From contig NC_133024.1 in the NCBI RefSeq assembly GCF_048771995.1, forward strand, positions 2,981,001-3,045,000: a stretch of 64,000 bases of DNA, in the 5' to 3' direction. Source of the DNA: Taeniopygia guttata. Taxonomy: Eukaryota; Chordata; Aves; Passeriformes; Estrildidae. The notes under the pieces are model-generated. The model had not been told where the DNA came from and made no database searches. It saw only the letters and a program-made list of their open reading frames with translations. This document shows, one piece after another, positions 11,826 through 25,941 of this stretch (the stretch's first letter is position 1; every line of letters starts with the position of its first letter). The translations under genes were made by a program, and so were the position numbers.

Positions 11826-14800
11826 ACATATCACACCCACGTTGGCTAGAAGCAAAACAGCACGCATGGGAAATTTCAGAGGGCCAGGAGCCTCGCGTGG
11901 GAGAGCGCTGCTCTCTCAGGTGCTGCTGCCTCCTGTACTACTGAGCCAGGTCTCACAAATCCCTCAGTGATAACTCTTCCCATGCAGTTTCCCTCATTGT
12001 GTTGGAGGTTGCTGTGCCATCCATCTAGGTGTGCACCTGAAATGCTTTGTCTTGTAATGCTCTGCCTTCTGCTGCCAAGAAATGTCTGCAATGCCTCTGC
12101 TCCCTGATGGTTTCGGGCAGCACAAGGCAGTTCAGATGCCCTCTGAAACAGGTTGGGCAGCTCTGCTTTCTGTTCTGAACCAGAAACACAGAGCAACCTC
12201 TGCTGTAACACAAGAGCTGCATGCTTCTAACCACTTTCTAACATCACTCATTTTGCTCAGCAGTACATGGTGTAGAAGCTCACAGAGAAACACATCTCGG
12301 CAGCTGTGAAAAGCACATCCCCAGCGCTGACTTGTGTATAAGTCCAAGTGCTCCAAAAGTGAGAGGTCATATATTTTGAAAACTGCCTGAGTCTCTCATT
12401 TATGACTTTCAAGGCACACTTCTGGCCTTTAAATTAGGCAACTTATTTTATTACCACTACTAGGCACAGATGTACCTGTTTATACTGTTTGACAGCTCTT
12501 TGGAATGCCATTGATGACTCTCTGGGGTCAGCAAGCTGTGACAGGCACGAGTCACATACAAAAGCCACTGTAGAGGAGGCAGCGACTGCTGTGGCTGGCA
12601 GGAAACTGCTGAAGAGTGACATAAAAGCCCAACTGCCTAAAGCAAAGGGTGTCAGTAGCTGTGATTTGTCAAACCGACAGTGAGAGCTGTCTCCTTTGGC
12701 AAGAAATGCAGTGGCCAGGCCTCCATCTGTGTTCCCGGAGTCACTCACCATAGGTACCCTCCCCTAACCCAGAAACCACCCACACCCAGAGCTCACAAGG
12801 CAGCAACGTGATGGGTAATACCTTGTTCTCCCTCAGGCTCCACGAAGGATTCACAGAGCAGCCTTTTATCCTTTCACTTCTGATCTGGAAACCAAAGTGT
12901 GCCGAGGTTAAATGAACTGACTAAGGTTGCATAATTAGCCAGTGGCAGAGCTGAGAATAGACACCATCTCCATTTCTTCAGGCCTAACATCTAACTCTCA
13001 GGCCCTTCTTCGGGACATAGGCAGGCTAGCAAAACTGTATATCACAGCTGTATAGAATATGACATTTTTTGAACAGGCTCGACCCTGAGCTTACTACAGT
13101 TCTGGAAAAAACAACCAAACCAAAACCAAACCAAACAAAACCAAAAATTTTTCTTTTTATGAGTGCTCCTGCCTGGATAAGAGGGTAAAAATGGAATTCA
13201 AGTGACATTTATAAATATTAATGGACTTCTAAGCACATTAAATAAGTTCCCAAGGGCCAAAGCCTGAATTAACTTTGAGTAATAGTTGCTGAAGACTTAG
13301 GCAAAAATAAAGCAATGCTGTGAAGAAATGTTAACCTTTCACAGATGTTTGGTAGGGCTAAAATACAGTCATTTGTCCTTCCTTTCAAAACAAACTGTTT
13401 TAGGGAAACACTACTTCTTTCATGCTCCCAACCCTCCCCTTCTTCGCTTACTCTCTTTCTACTCTTGTGTGTTTGAATGCATTTTTTTGCAATTTCCTTT
13501 CTTCAGCTGCTGCTGTAGCTGCTGGGATTTGTCAGGCAACTCAGTGACATTAGTGACTTAGTGGGGGGGGTGTGGGAGACAAGAAATCCTGTTCATTCTT
13601 GTTCAACAGAAAACACTGGGAAAGGTTTGGCTAACAGGGAGATAAGGGGGGTGAAACTCCAGCCTGTGCAACTCTCCTGCCACGATGGTTTCTGAAGCAG
13701 ATTTGTGTTCCAGGTCACTGAACCCCTGCTGCAGGCCACAGCTGAGACAGCCAGGTAGACAACCTGGGGGTACCTGCAGCTGCCCTCCACCTAGATAAGA
13801 CCTGGAGAACGGGACCAGGTTATTGGCAAGCCAAGAGGAATTACATGTCATGGTAGCTAGGCAGTAAAGATGGTGATCTGCTTTCATCTTAGGCATTTTG
13901 TTCCTTCCAAGAACGGCCTGTAGTGGTGAAGCAGTGTGTATCATTTCAGGGGAAGGTTCAGATAAGTTACTTGGTTCTCAAGGGTTCTAGAAACATCTCC
14001 TTTCACACCAGATTCACTCAGAGAGAGGGTCAATTCTTCTAAAATATTTAAGGAGAAATGTTCATAGCCTTGAAGCTGTTTAAAAACATGACTTCCCATG
14101 CAGTGCAAGTCGGAGTCCCTTTTGATGTCAGAGAGAATTAGGTTCTACCTGTCCTCAAATATCTGGCTCAGTCACCTAAATGCATTTACAAAGCTGGCCT
14201 TAGCAGCTTTCATTAGTGGCTGGCAGGTCTCTGAGCACAGAGAACACACTGTCCCCCACACTAAGAGTCTTTGTTAGCAGTGCACCCATTATGTTCAATT
14301 AGTCACAGCATGGAGCATATGCTGACCGTGCCTTGCACTTTGCCTGTCTGTCCTGCCTGGGGGCACCTACCAGCCCCAGCCCAGCCCAGCCAGCACCAGG
14401 TTCTGCAGCCTGCAAGCACAGTGCCACTGCCTGCATCAACACAACGAGATCCCTGCATCACAGCCAGCAGAAAGAAGGGCTGTGCCTGCTCTTGCTTTGC
14501 ACAGCACACAGCCACAGTGATGCCCCCTAGGAAATCACACCCATGGACAAGAACGGTACGCTTTGTGAGATGTCTGCAGACACTGCCATGCCCACTGAGT
14601 CTCCAGTGCTGCAGAATGGGCTGAAGATCAGCTGAGGCCTCCCAGACTTCCTTGACATGGCACACTCTCAGTGTGGTCTTGTGCTTTGCCCTCCTCCTCC
14701 TCCTCCTCCTTAGCCCCAACCCAGTCTGCTGCTGTCTTTCACAAAATCCATAGAAATATAATTATCATGGAGATGTCTGCCTCTGGCAGTTTTTTTTCTT

Positions 14801-15451
14801 TGAAAATAATTATAATTGGCTGTGGCAGTTAAAAACTTATCGGTGAAGACAGATGACAGACAGTACAATCATGTAAGCTTCCCTCTGAGAAAATAAAGCT
14901 AAAACCCATTTATCATCCTGGATGGAAACAAAAGGTCTTCCTTTGAAGAGCCAGGCTGTGAAAACACAAAGAGAAGACTGTTATGCCCATGGATTAAATC
15001 TGTGGTAGGTAACCAAGCACAAGCAGTCCATTTACAGCACTATGTTACTGTAGTAATAATAACATTACTGCTTTCATCTGAGGAATACCTAGATGGGGAC
15101 ATATCAGCCCCCTCAGGGGCAGTAACTGAGGTCCCAAGAAGATAATTAAGCCACAAGGACCTGAAGAGTGACTCCACCACAAACATAGATAAATGTAAGC
15201 ATATTCACATAGTGTCTGTAAGGGCTACTTGCATGGGGATCCACTGCTAGACATGGATCACTTATTCCTGGAGTAAGTAATTAACCGCCCTCTCCCAGAA
15301 AACAGAAAAGTTTTGATTCCTAGGTATATCTCCAAAGCACAATCTCCTGGAACCACCTTTCCTGTGGCAGCTCACATGCTGTCCCCAGGATGAATGTGTG
15401 CTGTCTTCACTCAGCTTCCTAGAGGGGCCCAGGCAAGGACTGTGCAGCCCT

Positions 15452-15605
15452 TAGAATCACAGAATGGTTTGGGTTGGAAGGTCCCTTTAGGTACTGGGAG
15501 GCTGCTCTAACAGCTCTCTGGAGCCTTCTTTTCCCTAGGCTGGACAACCCCAACACTCTTAGCCTCCTTCTCCCTCTATCTTGGTTCAGGAGCTCTCAGT
15601 CTCCA
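15452..15605 (-). mobile_element. CR1 LINE 3' fragment
   Basis: Plus-strand text TAGAATCACAGAATGGTTTG followed by GGTTGGAAGGTCCC is the reverse complement of the CR1 3' terminus. It continues into GGAGCCTTCTTTTCCCTAGG and CTGGACAACCCCAACACTCT, an internal CR1 segment in antisense, so the copy is minus-oriented and internally deleted. It is non-coding and 5'-truncated. Confidence 0.75.
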
Positions 15606-16757
15606 ACTGGGCAGGATAATCCAGCCACCCTACACAAAGTTGTTTTTTTTTTTTTTTCAGTAGTCGTTTTTTTGCAAATTATTTTAACATTTGTCCCCTC
15701 TTTGGCCTGAATGGTTTCTAGTGGCATGCAGGTTGGCATTAATTGATTTTATTCTTAATGCATCCAAATTCAGGTTGGGTGCAAATGCAGAGGCAAGTGG
15801 GAGGGCTTCTTTTGGTGCTAATTTAAAACAGTTAAACAATTAATAAGAATTCCTGAGATGTTTTTAAGCACATGAAATCTGGGTGAGGAGAATGGTTGTC
15901 TTGTGGAAGTTGCTGCCTACCCAGTACACATGAACAGATGATAGTCTCAAATTCCATGAGACATGCTTGGATCTAATGGCATTTGTAGAGACACAAAGAA
16001 AAATATTGTTAGCATGCAACCAGTTGTTGTATGGGAGAGGGAAGAGAAGGGAGTAGAGAGGAGGGAGGATGGGGGAGAGAAGGATAGAGAAATACCAGAA
16101 ACAACTGCCCAAAATGTTTTCTCTAGGTTTAGTTCTCAGGATTACAGACAGTCCACCAATAAATCCACTAATTGACGTACCTCACATGCAACCACATTAA
16201 TGTTACAACTATGTCACTTGGCCAAGTGTTTGATTTCACAAACAAACTCTACTGCTTTTGGATGAAATTATGGATGGTTTCTACTTTTTTTTTTTTAAAT
16301 AGTCTTCTTGGCTTCCAACAGCTTTGCCTGGTTAAATTTCCCCTTCTAGCTAAAAAAAGAAATTAGACAGATCTCTTTTGGCAGCTGTGAAATGGTTGCA
16401 TATTGTGTATGTTTTCTTGATAAGCTTGCATGAAATGGAATTGGTTTTCTTTTGATGGATACACCCCTTTCAGCACAATGTCCCCACAAGATTAGCAAGT
16501 GTTTAATTTTTTTAGAGACTTTTTATGTGTATGTAATGTCATGTGTGCTACTTCTGTAGAGCATTATGAGTAGCACATGAAGCTGTTGGAACAGGGAGAC
16601 TGAACTGACTGAGGAATGTTTCCCCAGCCTACCCTGTGCTTCAGTGCAATGCTATTATTAAGAATAAAATCAATGAATGACAAAGGAGATGTTCCAAGAC
16701 AATAGAGAAAAGGCCAAAATTAGTATAAAAGGGTAATAATATTATACATGATCTTAA

Positions 16758-16830
16758 TTATTATAATAGTATGAGATAAAGTAGCTGGCATTATTATTAT
16801 AATAGTATGAAGAAAAAGTGGCTGGCATTC
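16758..16830. repeat. 36-bp imperfect tandem duplication
   Basis: TTATAATAGTATGA followed by a GTAGCTGGCATT / GTGGCTGGCATT phrase occurs twice, 36 bp apart, in AT-rich intergenic DNA. Confidence 0.75.
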
Positions 16831-17179
16831 TGCCATTCTTTTCCCCAATATTTAATTTAGCCATGAAGGTATTTCAAAGTTATATTCATGAGAGTCCAGA
16901 GAGGAGTGACCAGCAAGGAATCTAATCTGTTTCGAAAATAAAATCTTTTGTAAGGTAGAGGTAGGATCATTTAATCTGATAAAACCGCTCAAGAATAAAT
17001 TCGAATGTAAGAAAAATGAATTACTGGAATAATTAGCAGAGTATTTTAGTTTTAGTCATTTAGTATGGCTTGCCTGCCTGCAGGGTGAAACTTTTCAGTA
17101 CTGGTAGGACCCAATAATGGCTAATGAAGAATCACAGACTGGCATTGCAGGCAACAGCTAGACCACCAGTGAAACACCC

Positions 17180-17339
17180 CAAACACCCCAAACAAACAAA
17201 CAAACAAACCTGTTTACTACAGCTACCTTTGGTGTCCAAAAGCCACAAGAAGAAATGAAATAAGGGGAGGAGAAAAAATGGGGGAGTTAAAAGGTTAGGT
17301 GAGGACAAGAGTCTGAGCCACTTCAGAAACAGATACACA
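17180..17339 (-). repeat. Left arm of a 160-bp inverted repeat
   Basis: The reverse complement of this arm matches 18186-18349 with one base substitution and one (TTTG) unit fewer (5 versus 6). The arm begins, on its own strand, TGTGTATCTGTTTCTGAAG and ends in a TTTG microsatellite plus GGGGTGTTTG. Beyond both ends the similarity drops abruptly. It does not look like coding sequence although both arms are open in one frame. Confidence 0.9.
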
Positions 17340-18185
17340 TGGACATTTTCCCACCTGAATTTAATTACACATGAGTATTTTCAACCAACTTGTCATCACA
17401 AGTCTCCAGTTTGGAGTAAGGACAAAGAAGAAACAAGGATGAAATTAATTTTATGAATTACAGGAAACAACTTTAAATTTAGCTTATGGCTCTCCTCAAG
17501 AACAGGTCTCCAACAGATGCTTTTTTCAACTAAGTTTTGTTTAACTATACCTGTCTTTAAACCTGCCTGAAGTGATAATTGTGGGTTCTCCCTTTGACAC
17601 CAAATTTGAACTTGCAAACAAGAAAAAAAAAAAAAAGCAAGAGTTCCAACAGGAACTCTACTGGAGGTACCACAGGTCAACTGAAAAAAATCTGTAAAAC
17701 AGCTTTAGTTTTGTTTGAAATTGCCCTATTACTTGTGAAAATTATACTAATCATGCAACATTAAATAATTAAATCCTGTTTATCTACCAATTAGCAGCAG
17801 TTAAATGCAGCTCCTCTCCATAGAGAAAGAAAAAAAAAGCAAGAGGGAGAACAGTGCCTTTGAAAGGGTTACTTTCCTTTTTTCCCCCTTCTTCTCCAGG
17901 CTGCAGCCAAACAAGGCTTGTAGCTGTTATGGGTAGGGCCTTGCTTGTACTATTGCAAGAGTTTGCACAGTGTTTAACTGTTTCATTGTGGCTGCAGCAA
18001 ATAATGCAGCATCTCCCTGCAGAACAGTGGGAACTGCTCCAGCTATTGAGAGACCAGAACTGGAAGAGCTGCTAACAAAGGAGGTTTATGTGGAAAGCAG
18101 CACTATTCCTGCATACTCAGCTCACCGCTTTCTGTCTTCCTGCTCCTCCTCCCTTCCTCTTCTTCCGTTTAGAATTTCCTTTGCT

Positions 18186-18349
18186 TGTGTATCTGTTTCT
18201 GAAGTGGCTCAGACTCTTGTCCTCACCTAACCTTTTAACTCCCCCATTTTTTCTCCTCTCCTTATTTCATTTCTTCTTGTGGCTTTTGGACACCAAAGGT
18301 AGCTGTAGTAAACAGGTTTGTTTGTTTGTTTGTTTGTTTGGGGTGTTTG
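18186..18349 (+). repeat. Right arm of the inverted repeat
   Basis: This is the partner of 17180-17339, separated from it by about 846 bp of unrelated AT-rich sequence. The near identity suggests a recent origin or ongoing gene conversion. No target-site duplication is evident outside the arms. Confidence 0.9.
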
Positions 18350-21300
18350 TGTGTGTCCACAGGCTGGTGGAATGTCCCATAACTTGTGTTAGCTTACGTT
18401 AGGGCTGTAGAGAACTTCTTCACCCTCAACACCTCTTTTTCTACCTCCTTCAATGAGCTGCACCTTTTTCTTATTGTGTGCTTTTCTCTCACTTTTCACT
18501 CTCGTAGAAAATATGTTCATTCCAGTGCTATCTTCTTCCTTGTTGGTTTTTCTCTGCAAATCAGAAATCCCTTCCGCCCCTCTGCATGACAGAGACGTGC
18601 TCCTCCACCTACTGATGACTCTTCCTATGTTGCAGCCTTACCATTTCCTTTTTCTGCATGGGCACGTCCAACTGTTTCTTTGTGTTCCCCAGCTTTTGTC
18701 TTCCAAGTCTGTAATCCATGGGAATGGTCACTTCTACCATGTCCTTAACTCTGCCTTTCCTCCCTCTGCATGCTGGTACTGTTGGGTCTCAGTTCCATTT
18801 TCAGCTGTCTCCAAGGCAGAGGGTGTACTATCTCTGAGTCAAGGAACCCTCTTCTTTGCCTGAAACAACTTTCTGTAGAAGTCCAGAGTCACTTCCTTCT
18901 GATAAAGTGATATGTATTCCTGGGAATATGATTTCTGGGTAAGAGCAAGGTGTGCCTCAGTGATACAGCTGCCCTGGCTGGTCATGTGCTAGGAACCACA
19001 AGCAGCAGGAAAGCTTAAACACTGTTGTTTCCTGCACGTCCTGGTGAGTGTAATGCAAAACAGTCACTCAAAATAGCAATTGTTGCTTGAAAAATGTGAC
19101 TCATTTTGACACTCTTGGATGTTTTAACTGTATACCATTTGTAGGGCTCTAATGACTCAGTGTGAAGATTTGCCTGAACAACTTGTGAAAGGCAGGTCAG
19201 TGCTAGAATTAGTCTGAGTCCACAGCAGCTCTTCTAGAGAGGTGGCCCTCAGTGAAAGGGACCCCTGAGCACTGACAGCTGTATTCCAACATAGGGTGAA
19301 AAGCACCAAGAAAAGACTTTCAGTACTAACCTGACCAGCCACTGAAAACAGATGCCTTTTTGTCTGGCTTTTGTTTTGAAATGGCCAATAAGAACAGATC
19401 AGCACTGGCACCATTGTCTGTAATAAATGTGTCTTCACATGCAGTGGAAGACTGTGGTGCCTTGTAAACAATCACAGCACTGAGTAAAGCATAATCGATC
19501 ACACAAGTGCCACAAAGGATACATTTGCCAAAGCATGGTTTAAAGATTGGGATCTGTATAATAGAGCTGGCACACTTAAGCCATGGTGAAGAGGAGCTAT
19601 CAGCATTTTCTGAGATGAAATATCAGATGGATTGTCATAAAAAGACTTAATAACCCTTTACTGTTACTGCATTTTCTGCATCACAGTAAAGCTTTATCTG
19701 CTGCTTGTCAGAAGGTCCCTCACACTGATAAACTGGTATTTTGTACTCTGAGTCTCTAAAAAGTAAATTACATGCTTCTTTTCAAATGCAGACTTTCTGT
19801 TGAGCACTGAAAGGTCTTGCTGTATGCCATGGGTCTCGCTCATTGCTATATTCTTCAAGCTTTATGTTGGGGTCACTCTGCTAAAATCAGGAATGGCAAA
19901 TTTGGGCGTTTAGAGGCAAAATATATTGGCACAGCATAAAGATCTGGGTGCTGCAGGAAATATTACAGCTTTCTAGAAGATACATTGTCTGGCCATATCT
20001 TCTTCCATTTCTTCTTTTCTTACACCACTGAACAGAACAACTTTTTTTTCACAAATGAAAGCTTTGCTCCTCCAAGACAAACCTTATGCTGGTAAAGGTC
20101 AAGTTCAACTGCTTTGAAACTCTGGGTATCAGTAAAACTCTTTGTGGTGCAGATAAAAAGGAAGTTTTTTTCCAGACACAGGTGGTTTTGAGAGGTGCAA
20201 TACAAAAATGTCTGTCCACCAGACAGAGATAAATGATCCAGCCGAAATTCTGAGGTTTCAGGCATAAAGGTTATTGCATGAATAAAAGAGAGGTGGTGAA
20301 GATCTGAAAAAACACAGGTGAGGTAGGAAAGCTCACCCTTACTCAGAACATTTAGCCTGACCCCAAAAACTAGACAAGAGATCAATTCAAGAAGAATACT
20401 TGTATTTGTGAGCAGATTCTGTGTTTTATTTTCTGCTGTTTGTTTGATTCACTCTAGGCACAAAACCCACTTGGCTTCTTCACCAGCTCCTTCTCCCCCT
20501 GATTAGAGCAATCAGTGGGACACTGAGTTTTGATTAACTGCTTTTAGCAGAAGGGTGACGAGCACCATGGTGTTCACCTTCCCTCTGTGAACTAGCAAAT
20601 TCCATCTGTCCAGGCTTCTGCGGTCTCCTGCAGGAGACAAGCACTGTAGAAGCTATGGTTTCTCTGACACAAGTGGGACCAGCTTCCTGCTTCTCACCTC
20701 CTGACACCCACACTGGATCACGTCAGCTCCACCCAGCTCGGCAGATGCTCAGATGGCCTGACCACATCCTTATGTTCAGGTCACGTTGTCAAACTTCCTA
20801 TTGTGCAGAGGGAAACACTGTCACAGAGGAGCACACTGTGCAGTTCAGAGAGATGAAGATTAATGAATAACAACAAATGGAATATAACTAAGTGAATGTT
20901 TTGTACATTTAACCCAAAAGAGTATGGAAGAGCTTTTTAAAGGATGCTCTTTCATTCTATCCACAAGAATTTGTCACCTGTTTATTAATCCTGTTCACAA
21001 CTGAGAGAAAACTGAGCTGGCTTTCAGTGGTTTATCTTATCTAAGACAGTTACCTGCAATTCTTCTTTTTGTAAGAGTTCTCACAAACCCAAACATACTA
21101 ACAGGTATGTCCTTATTCAAACAAGTCAGCAGACTGGACTACTTACACAAAAAACCCTCCAAACCTGCCATGCCTTGCTATACCTAGAGTATACTCTTCT
21201 GTCCCAGGAAAAGACTTCTCAGAACAGTATTTTTTATTCTTTGTTGTCAATATTATATAGCTGAAGATTATTCAAATCTTCAAGAATGTTTTATATTTAC

Positions 21301-24300
21301 ATTTACAAACAAGAAGAGTTTACAGGCACTCTACAGAAGGCTGTAGTGAAATGGCTGATGGACAAATTAATACAAAATTAATGAGTGACACTTTTAAGAT
21401 CACAGTTTTCATTGTTTTTACTGTTGTTAGACAGCATTTGATAAACTCAGCAGAAATCCTTTCTGCCATCATACCAGGAGCTTGAGCACTTCCTGTAACA
21501 AAGGAAACAATGTTCAACAGATGCTGTCAAACCTTTTGAAACCTTCTGCACCATTTTTTTGGCACTAAATTCCAGGAAAATTCCACAAACAGCCCATCCC
21601 TTTTGGTCTGACTACTGGCTTGTATTCTTTCCCAAATGGGTTCTTTGAAAGGAGGCAAAATGCTCATGGACAAGCCATGCTCAAGAAGGATAGGGAGAAC
21701 TCTCTAAAACCTTAAAAGAGCTCCCCTACCAAGATACAACAAGAAACTTCTGCCCTAAAACTAGAGGAGGGATGGGAAACTTTTTGTCCAGGGGATGCCT
21801 ACACTTCAGTTTAATTCTTTGTGTTACTATTGAATAACACTAACATGTTATTTGAAGTATTGTCATCCTTTAAAAACCACAGAAACAGGAAAATATTTCT
21901 GAATTAACAATTGCAATAAGTTCATTATCAAGAGGAGTATTATTTTAAATAATTATTCTGCTCTTCTGACCTTGAAATATTCACCTTTGTGGATTTTTAC
22001 AAGAGGATGCATGTGAGCATCTCAGCTGCTTCTGGGATGGAGTACTGAAATACTAAAACCAGGGACAAAAAAGAACAGAGTAAAACTAGGCAGTTAGTGG
22101 AAAACTAGCATTATCCAAATCACTACTTACTCTCAACCCTGCTCATTCCAGTGTTGCGTGGGAATAATTGTGAAATTGTACTGTTGGGCTGTTACTAGGA
22201 CTGAAAGACATTTCCAACAACACCAAGCCCTGGAGCAATAGCTAAATATTAGCTAACACATGAGAAAGCCCTGGTAATGGCATTTGCTCAATGAAAAAAT
22301 ACATCAAAAGGAGGAAATGACAGATGAAAATAACCTCAGCTATCTCCAAGCCTTCTGTGGAAAATCCCCACCTATGAGCAGTATTCATGCAGAAAAGCCA
22401 GTGCTCATATCCTCTGTTTACTTTACCCTCATGGGTAGTGAGGTAACTTTTGCTGAGTTTTATTTCATGCCTTTGCCAGGTATCACCCAACCATTTCCTA
22501 AAACATGAATCCATTCATAAGCAGAGGGAAAGCAGTGAGGCTGGAGGAAGCAGGCCAGGGTTTGTTCTGCTGCTGGTTGCAGCCCCAGGAGAGGCCAGCG
22601 TGAGCCAGGCCTGTGCGCATGCACGTGCAGCTGCCTGTGGGGCACACTGCAGCATTGACATCCCCGCACGGGCACGCGGCCAGCGTGGCAGCACAGCGTC
22701 AACCAACTCCTTCTTTTTCCAATTAACATTTGTCAAACTTGGAGAGAAGCCCAGGATGCAAAATTTGGATGCAAAATTCAAAGAGCACAGAAGCTGGAAA
22801 TGTTCACACACAGGCTCTTCATTTATGCTTATATTTTTTTATAGGTCATGCACAGATGACTTACTTGCTCTTACTGTAACTCACAATTTGCAATACTAAT
22901 CATTTTTTTCTATGTCATAGTGAACAGTAGAGCTGTACTCCAAAAAAAGGTGGCAAAGTTTAATAGTACGTGGACATAAAGGTTTTCCCTTTCAAGAAAA
23001 AATTTTCCCTGAAGTTCCTCTTTTGGGTGGGTGAAGAGGAGAAGGCCTTTAACGCCATCAGCAGACAAGAGTGAGAATATTTGGAGCAGCTCTGCGAGTT
23101 GTTTATAACAGTGGTTTCTCAAACTCATGTGAACTCATTCAGCCACCTGCACAGCACTCGGCATTGCAAGTTCAGATTACTAACCCGACCCAGTGCTGAA
23201 ACAGTGACTTCTCAGCACATGCTTGAGAGGCACTTTTCAACTCTTGGGATTTCCTTGTTAAGTAGCCAGCTCTATAGAAGGTTCTGTCTGAGAAAACCTT
23301 CTCTCAGTGCTTCTGAGTGCCCTTTGCACTTTTTATCAGCACAGCAACTCATGCTATCTGCTGACTTTAGAAGAGAGTGGGGACTGGGGTATTATATTTA
23401 TTAAACTAAAAAGGTAATGCATGTAATCACTCTCAGGTATCCTAAATGGCCTATAAACATCTAATAGGGTACCTAGCACTAAGGCTATTTCCAGTTCCCA
23501 GCAGGGCACTTACATCCTAGCCTGGACAAAAGACAGGGAAATAAGACAGTGGGTTATGTTATGAGGTTCTGAGATATTTCAGAGCTGAAGAAACCCTAAG
23601 AAGCAACATGCTGCAAGTGTTCCTTTCCTGGAACTTTGAGGAGTACGTGCAAGAGCGTGAGCGGACTACTGATGAACCTTCCTCAACATGTCTCCAAAAG
23701 CCAAGTGTCAGCTCATACCAGGGCCATATACAAGACTGAACTATTGCAGTCCTCATGGCAAGGACAAACCCCATGGCTTCTCTAACCAAAGTGAGCAAAT
23801 GAAGCTCCTTCTTTCTCTCTCTGCATGATTTCTGGGTCTGTCTACAGCCAGCTTCTAGGTCAAATCTGAAAATGACACTTTGCATCCATGCTGATGTTCC
23901 AGAGAACTGAAAATGTTAAGAGACCTTGGAAGAGGACAGCTGTATACAAAATTTAACTCTTGTGAATAGTCCTTTCCTAAATCTTCTCCAGATGAAGAGA
24001 GACTCTTTCATGGAACAGCTTTATGTGCATCCTACTAACTTAGAGACATCTTTGTTTTCTTGGTCTTCCATTCTGACACTGCATTAGTTAATGAGTAGTG
24101 CAGGAAGTAATGTGAACCAAGTAATTTAATTTTAATGTGGCTTCAGCTTCCTGCACTGATTCAGCAGGACTAATTACACAGATCTTTGCCTCTCTAGAAG
24201 AGCTTTTCAGGCTGCTTGTGACAGGCCTCACTGCTCTCCTCTGCTTTTAAGGAAGATGGTGTGGCCACTTGCTGGATTAGTCAGGCTGCTTTCAAAGCAG

Positions 24301-25935
24301 GGTCAAGTACTTTCACTGTCTCAAGGGGCAAATGCCACTCTTTGCCAGATGACAATCAAAGGCCATGTATCACTGATACCAGTGATAACAACAGAAACGT
24401 TCTACTTACATGAAAGCAGTTGCAGACAGTACCTTAAAAAGAAGGTAAATCAATTCCAGATAATTAACAGGCTATTTTAGAATTACTTTGGCACAAAGGA
24501 GGCTTTTCTTCCGGAGATTTTGGTCACATTAGAGGGTTTTTTGCCATGCTTGTCTTAACAGATTCACTTCTAATAGAATAAGAGGCTCAGTTCAGAAGGA
24601 AAGGTTTTTGATTAATCATGTTTGTTGTATTAGCGTGAAGGAGGAGTTTTTTTGAGGAAAGTGTTTACATAAATAACATTCATACAACACAACATTGCAA
24701 TACAAAAGCATCAGTGAGCTGCTTTGCAGGCAATGCAAAAGGGACTTGCTTTATCTTAAGCTGAAGTAAAACCACTGTTAAGTAAATATGCAGTAGCAAC
24801 AGCACCTAACAAAGGGAACATGAATAATAACTTTTCTAATTTCAGCTGAACGTGGGAGGATCGAGGTAGGCAGCAAAAGGAGCTGGAAACCAATTTCCAG
24901 TGTGATTCATGGAGATTTTCAGCAGTGGCTTGCACAGGTAAATTGTAATACTTGACATTTACAGATAGCTTTTCACTTATTAAAATCCAATAGTTTAGGG
25001 CTTTTTCTTTTTTGGCAAATGAAATACTGAAGCACAACAAACTTATATGGGCTCATATTACTGACTCTGTCAAGTACCTTGACTTTCAGACACAGAACTG
25101 GTTCACTGATTCTGCAAAATACTGCTCACCTTTAAGTGAGAGAAATCATTTGTCAGATGAATGGAATACCCTGCAGAAGTTCGGCGAGGATTTTAATGCC
25201 ACTGAAATTGTACTAATATTGTTCATGGCTCATGAACAACCAGAACCAAAAGGATTTACTAGTACTTTCATAAGGTTATTTCTTTGCTCCATACGCCTTC
25301 ATTATCACTAATATCTAGAATCACTCCCTACCTACACATTTACTAAGACAAAGCAAGCTCCCTGTTGCCATTACATTCCCAACCCCTTCCTCCTACATTT
25401 TTCTTCTTGTTCTATATTATTCAACTAGATTTGGCAACATTTTTGCTTCACAGAAATCAAAAGTGGGTGTTCTGACACAAGAACAGAAAACAAGAATAAT
25501 CCAAATTATGTCCACAGAGCTCTTCAAAAGCAGCATTTGACCCAATGCTAATATAAAGTGATTCTGAAAAAGTGATGGCACATGGAAAAAAATTAGATAG
25601 CCAAGAGTGATTTCCAAACAACACTTTTCACCTTCTTTGATCACATATAGATTTTTATATTGTTGCTGATGTTAGAGGAGTCTTGCAGCTGATACCAGTT
25701 TTGACCCAGCCTGTTAGAAGGGGTAATGCTGCATTATTTCAGTATCATCAATTAAATACCTTAAAATGTACGTAACCGGCAATGAGAGACATTTTACCTT
25801 CCTTGCATGTCCTTTGCAAGCAATTTCCTTTCAGTGCTGCAGAGTATCAAGATTACAGGCTGTCAGCATCATTCTACAGACTTTCACACTACACAACATT
25901 CTCCAAAGAAATAGAGATATTTTCACTAACCAGAA

Positions 25936-25941
25936 TTTATT
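25936..25941 (-). terminator. Candidate IFT57 poly(A) signal
   Basis: AATAAA on the minus strand about 245 nt after the IFT57 stop codon, the first canonical hexamer seen downstream. The cleavage site is not proven. Confidence 0.4.

Larger units (their letters stand above)
10700..25930. other. CD47-IFT57 intergenic region, no supported gene
   Basis: About 15 kb between the CD47 promoter and the IFT57 3' end. Many short open frames exist (up to ~140 codons) but none shows a known domain, a splice-consistent chain or a protein-like composition. What can be named is a CR1 fragment (15452-15605), the inverted repeat (17180-18349), a 36-bp duplication (about 16758-16830), an X-box match (11812-11825), a GC-rich patch (22545-22705) and a run of GAG/CTC triplets at about 14691-14711. 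A lncRNA or distal enhancers cannot be excluded. Confidence 0.65.

Noticed and set aside
11368..14719. Several 100-140 codon frames in the intergenic region
   Set aside because: They overlap on opposite strands, show no domain or splice-linked partner, and have Cys/His/Ser-rich random-like composition.
17132..18402. Two frames with the same peptide (LFLKWLRLLSSPNLL) on opposite strands
   Set aside because: The shared peptide is explained by the DNA inverted repeat; there is no sign of selection on protein.
20020..20385. 121-codon minus-strand frame
   Set aside because: No recognisable domain, no plausible promoter or splice partners, and no similarity I can name.
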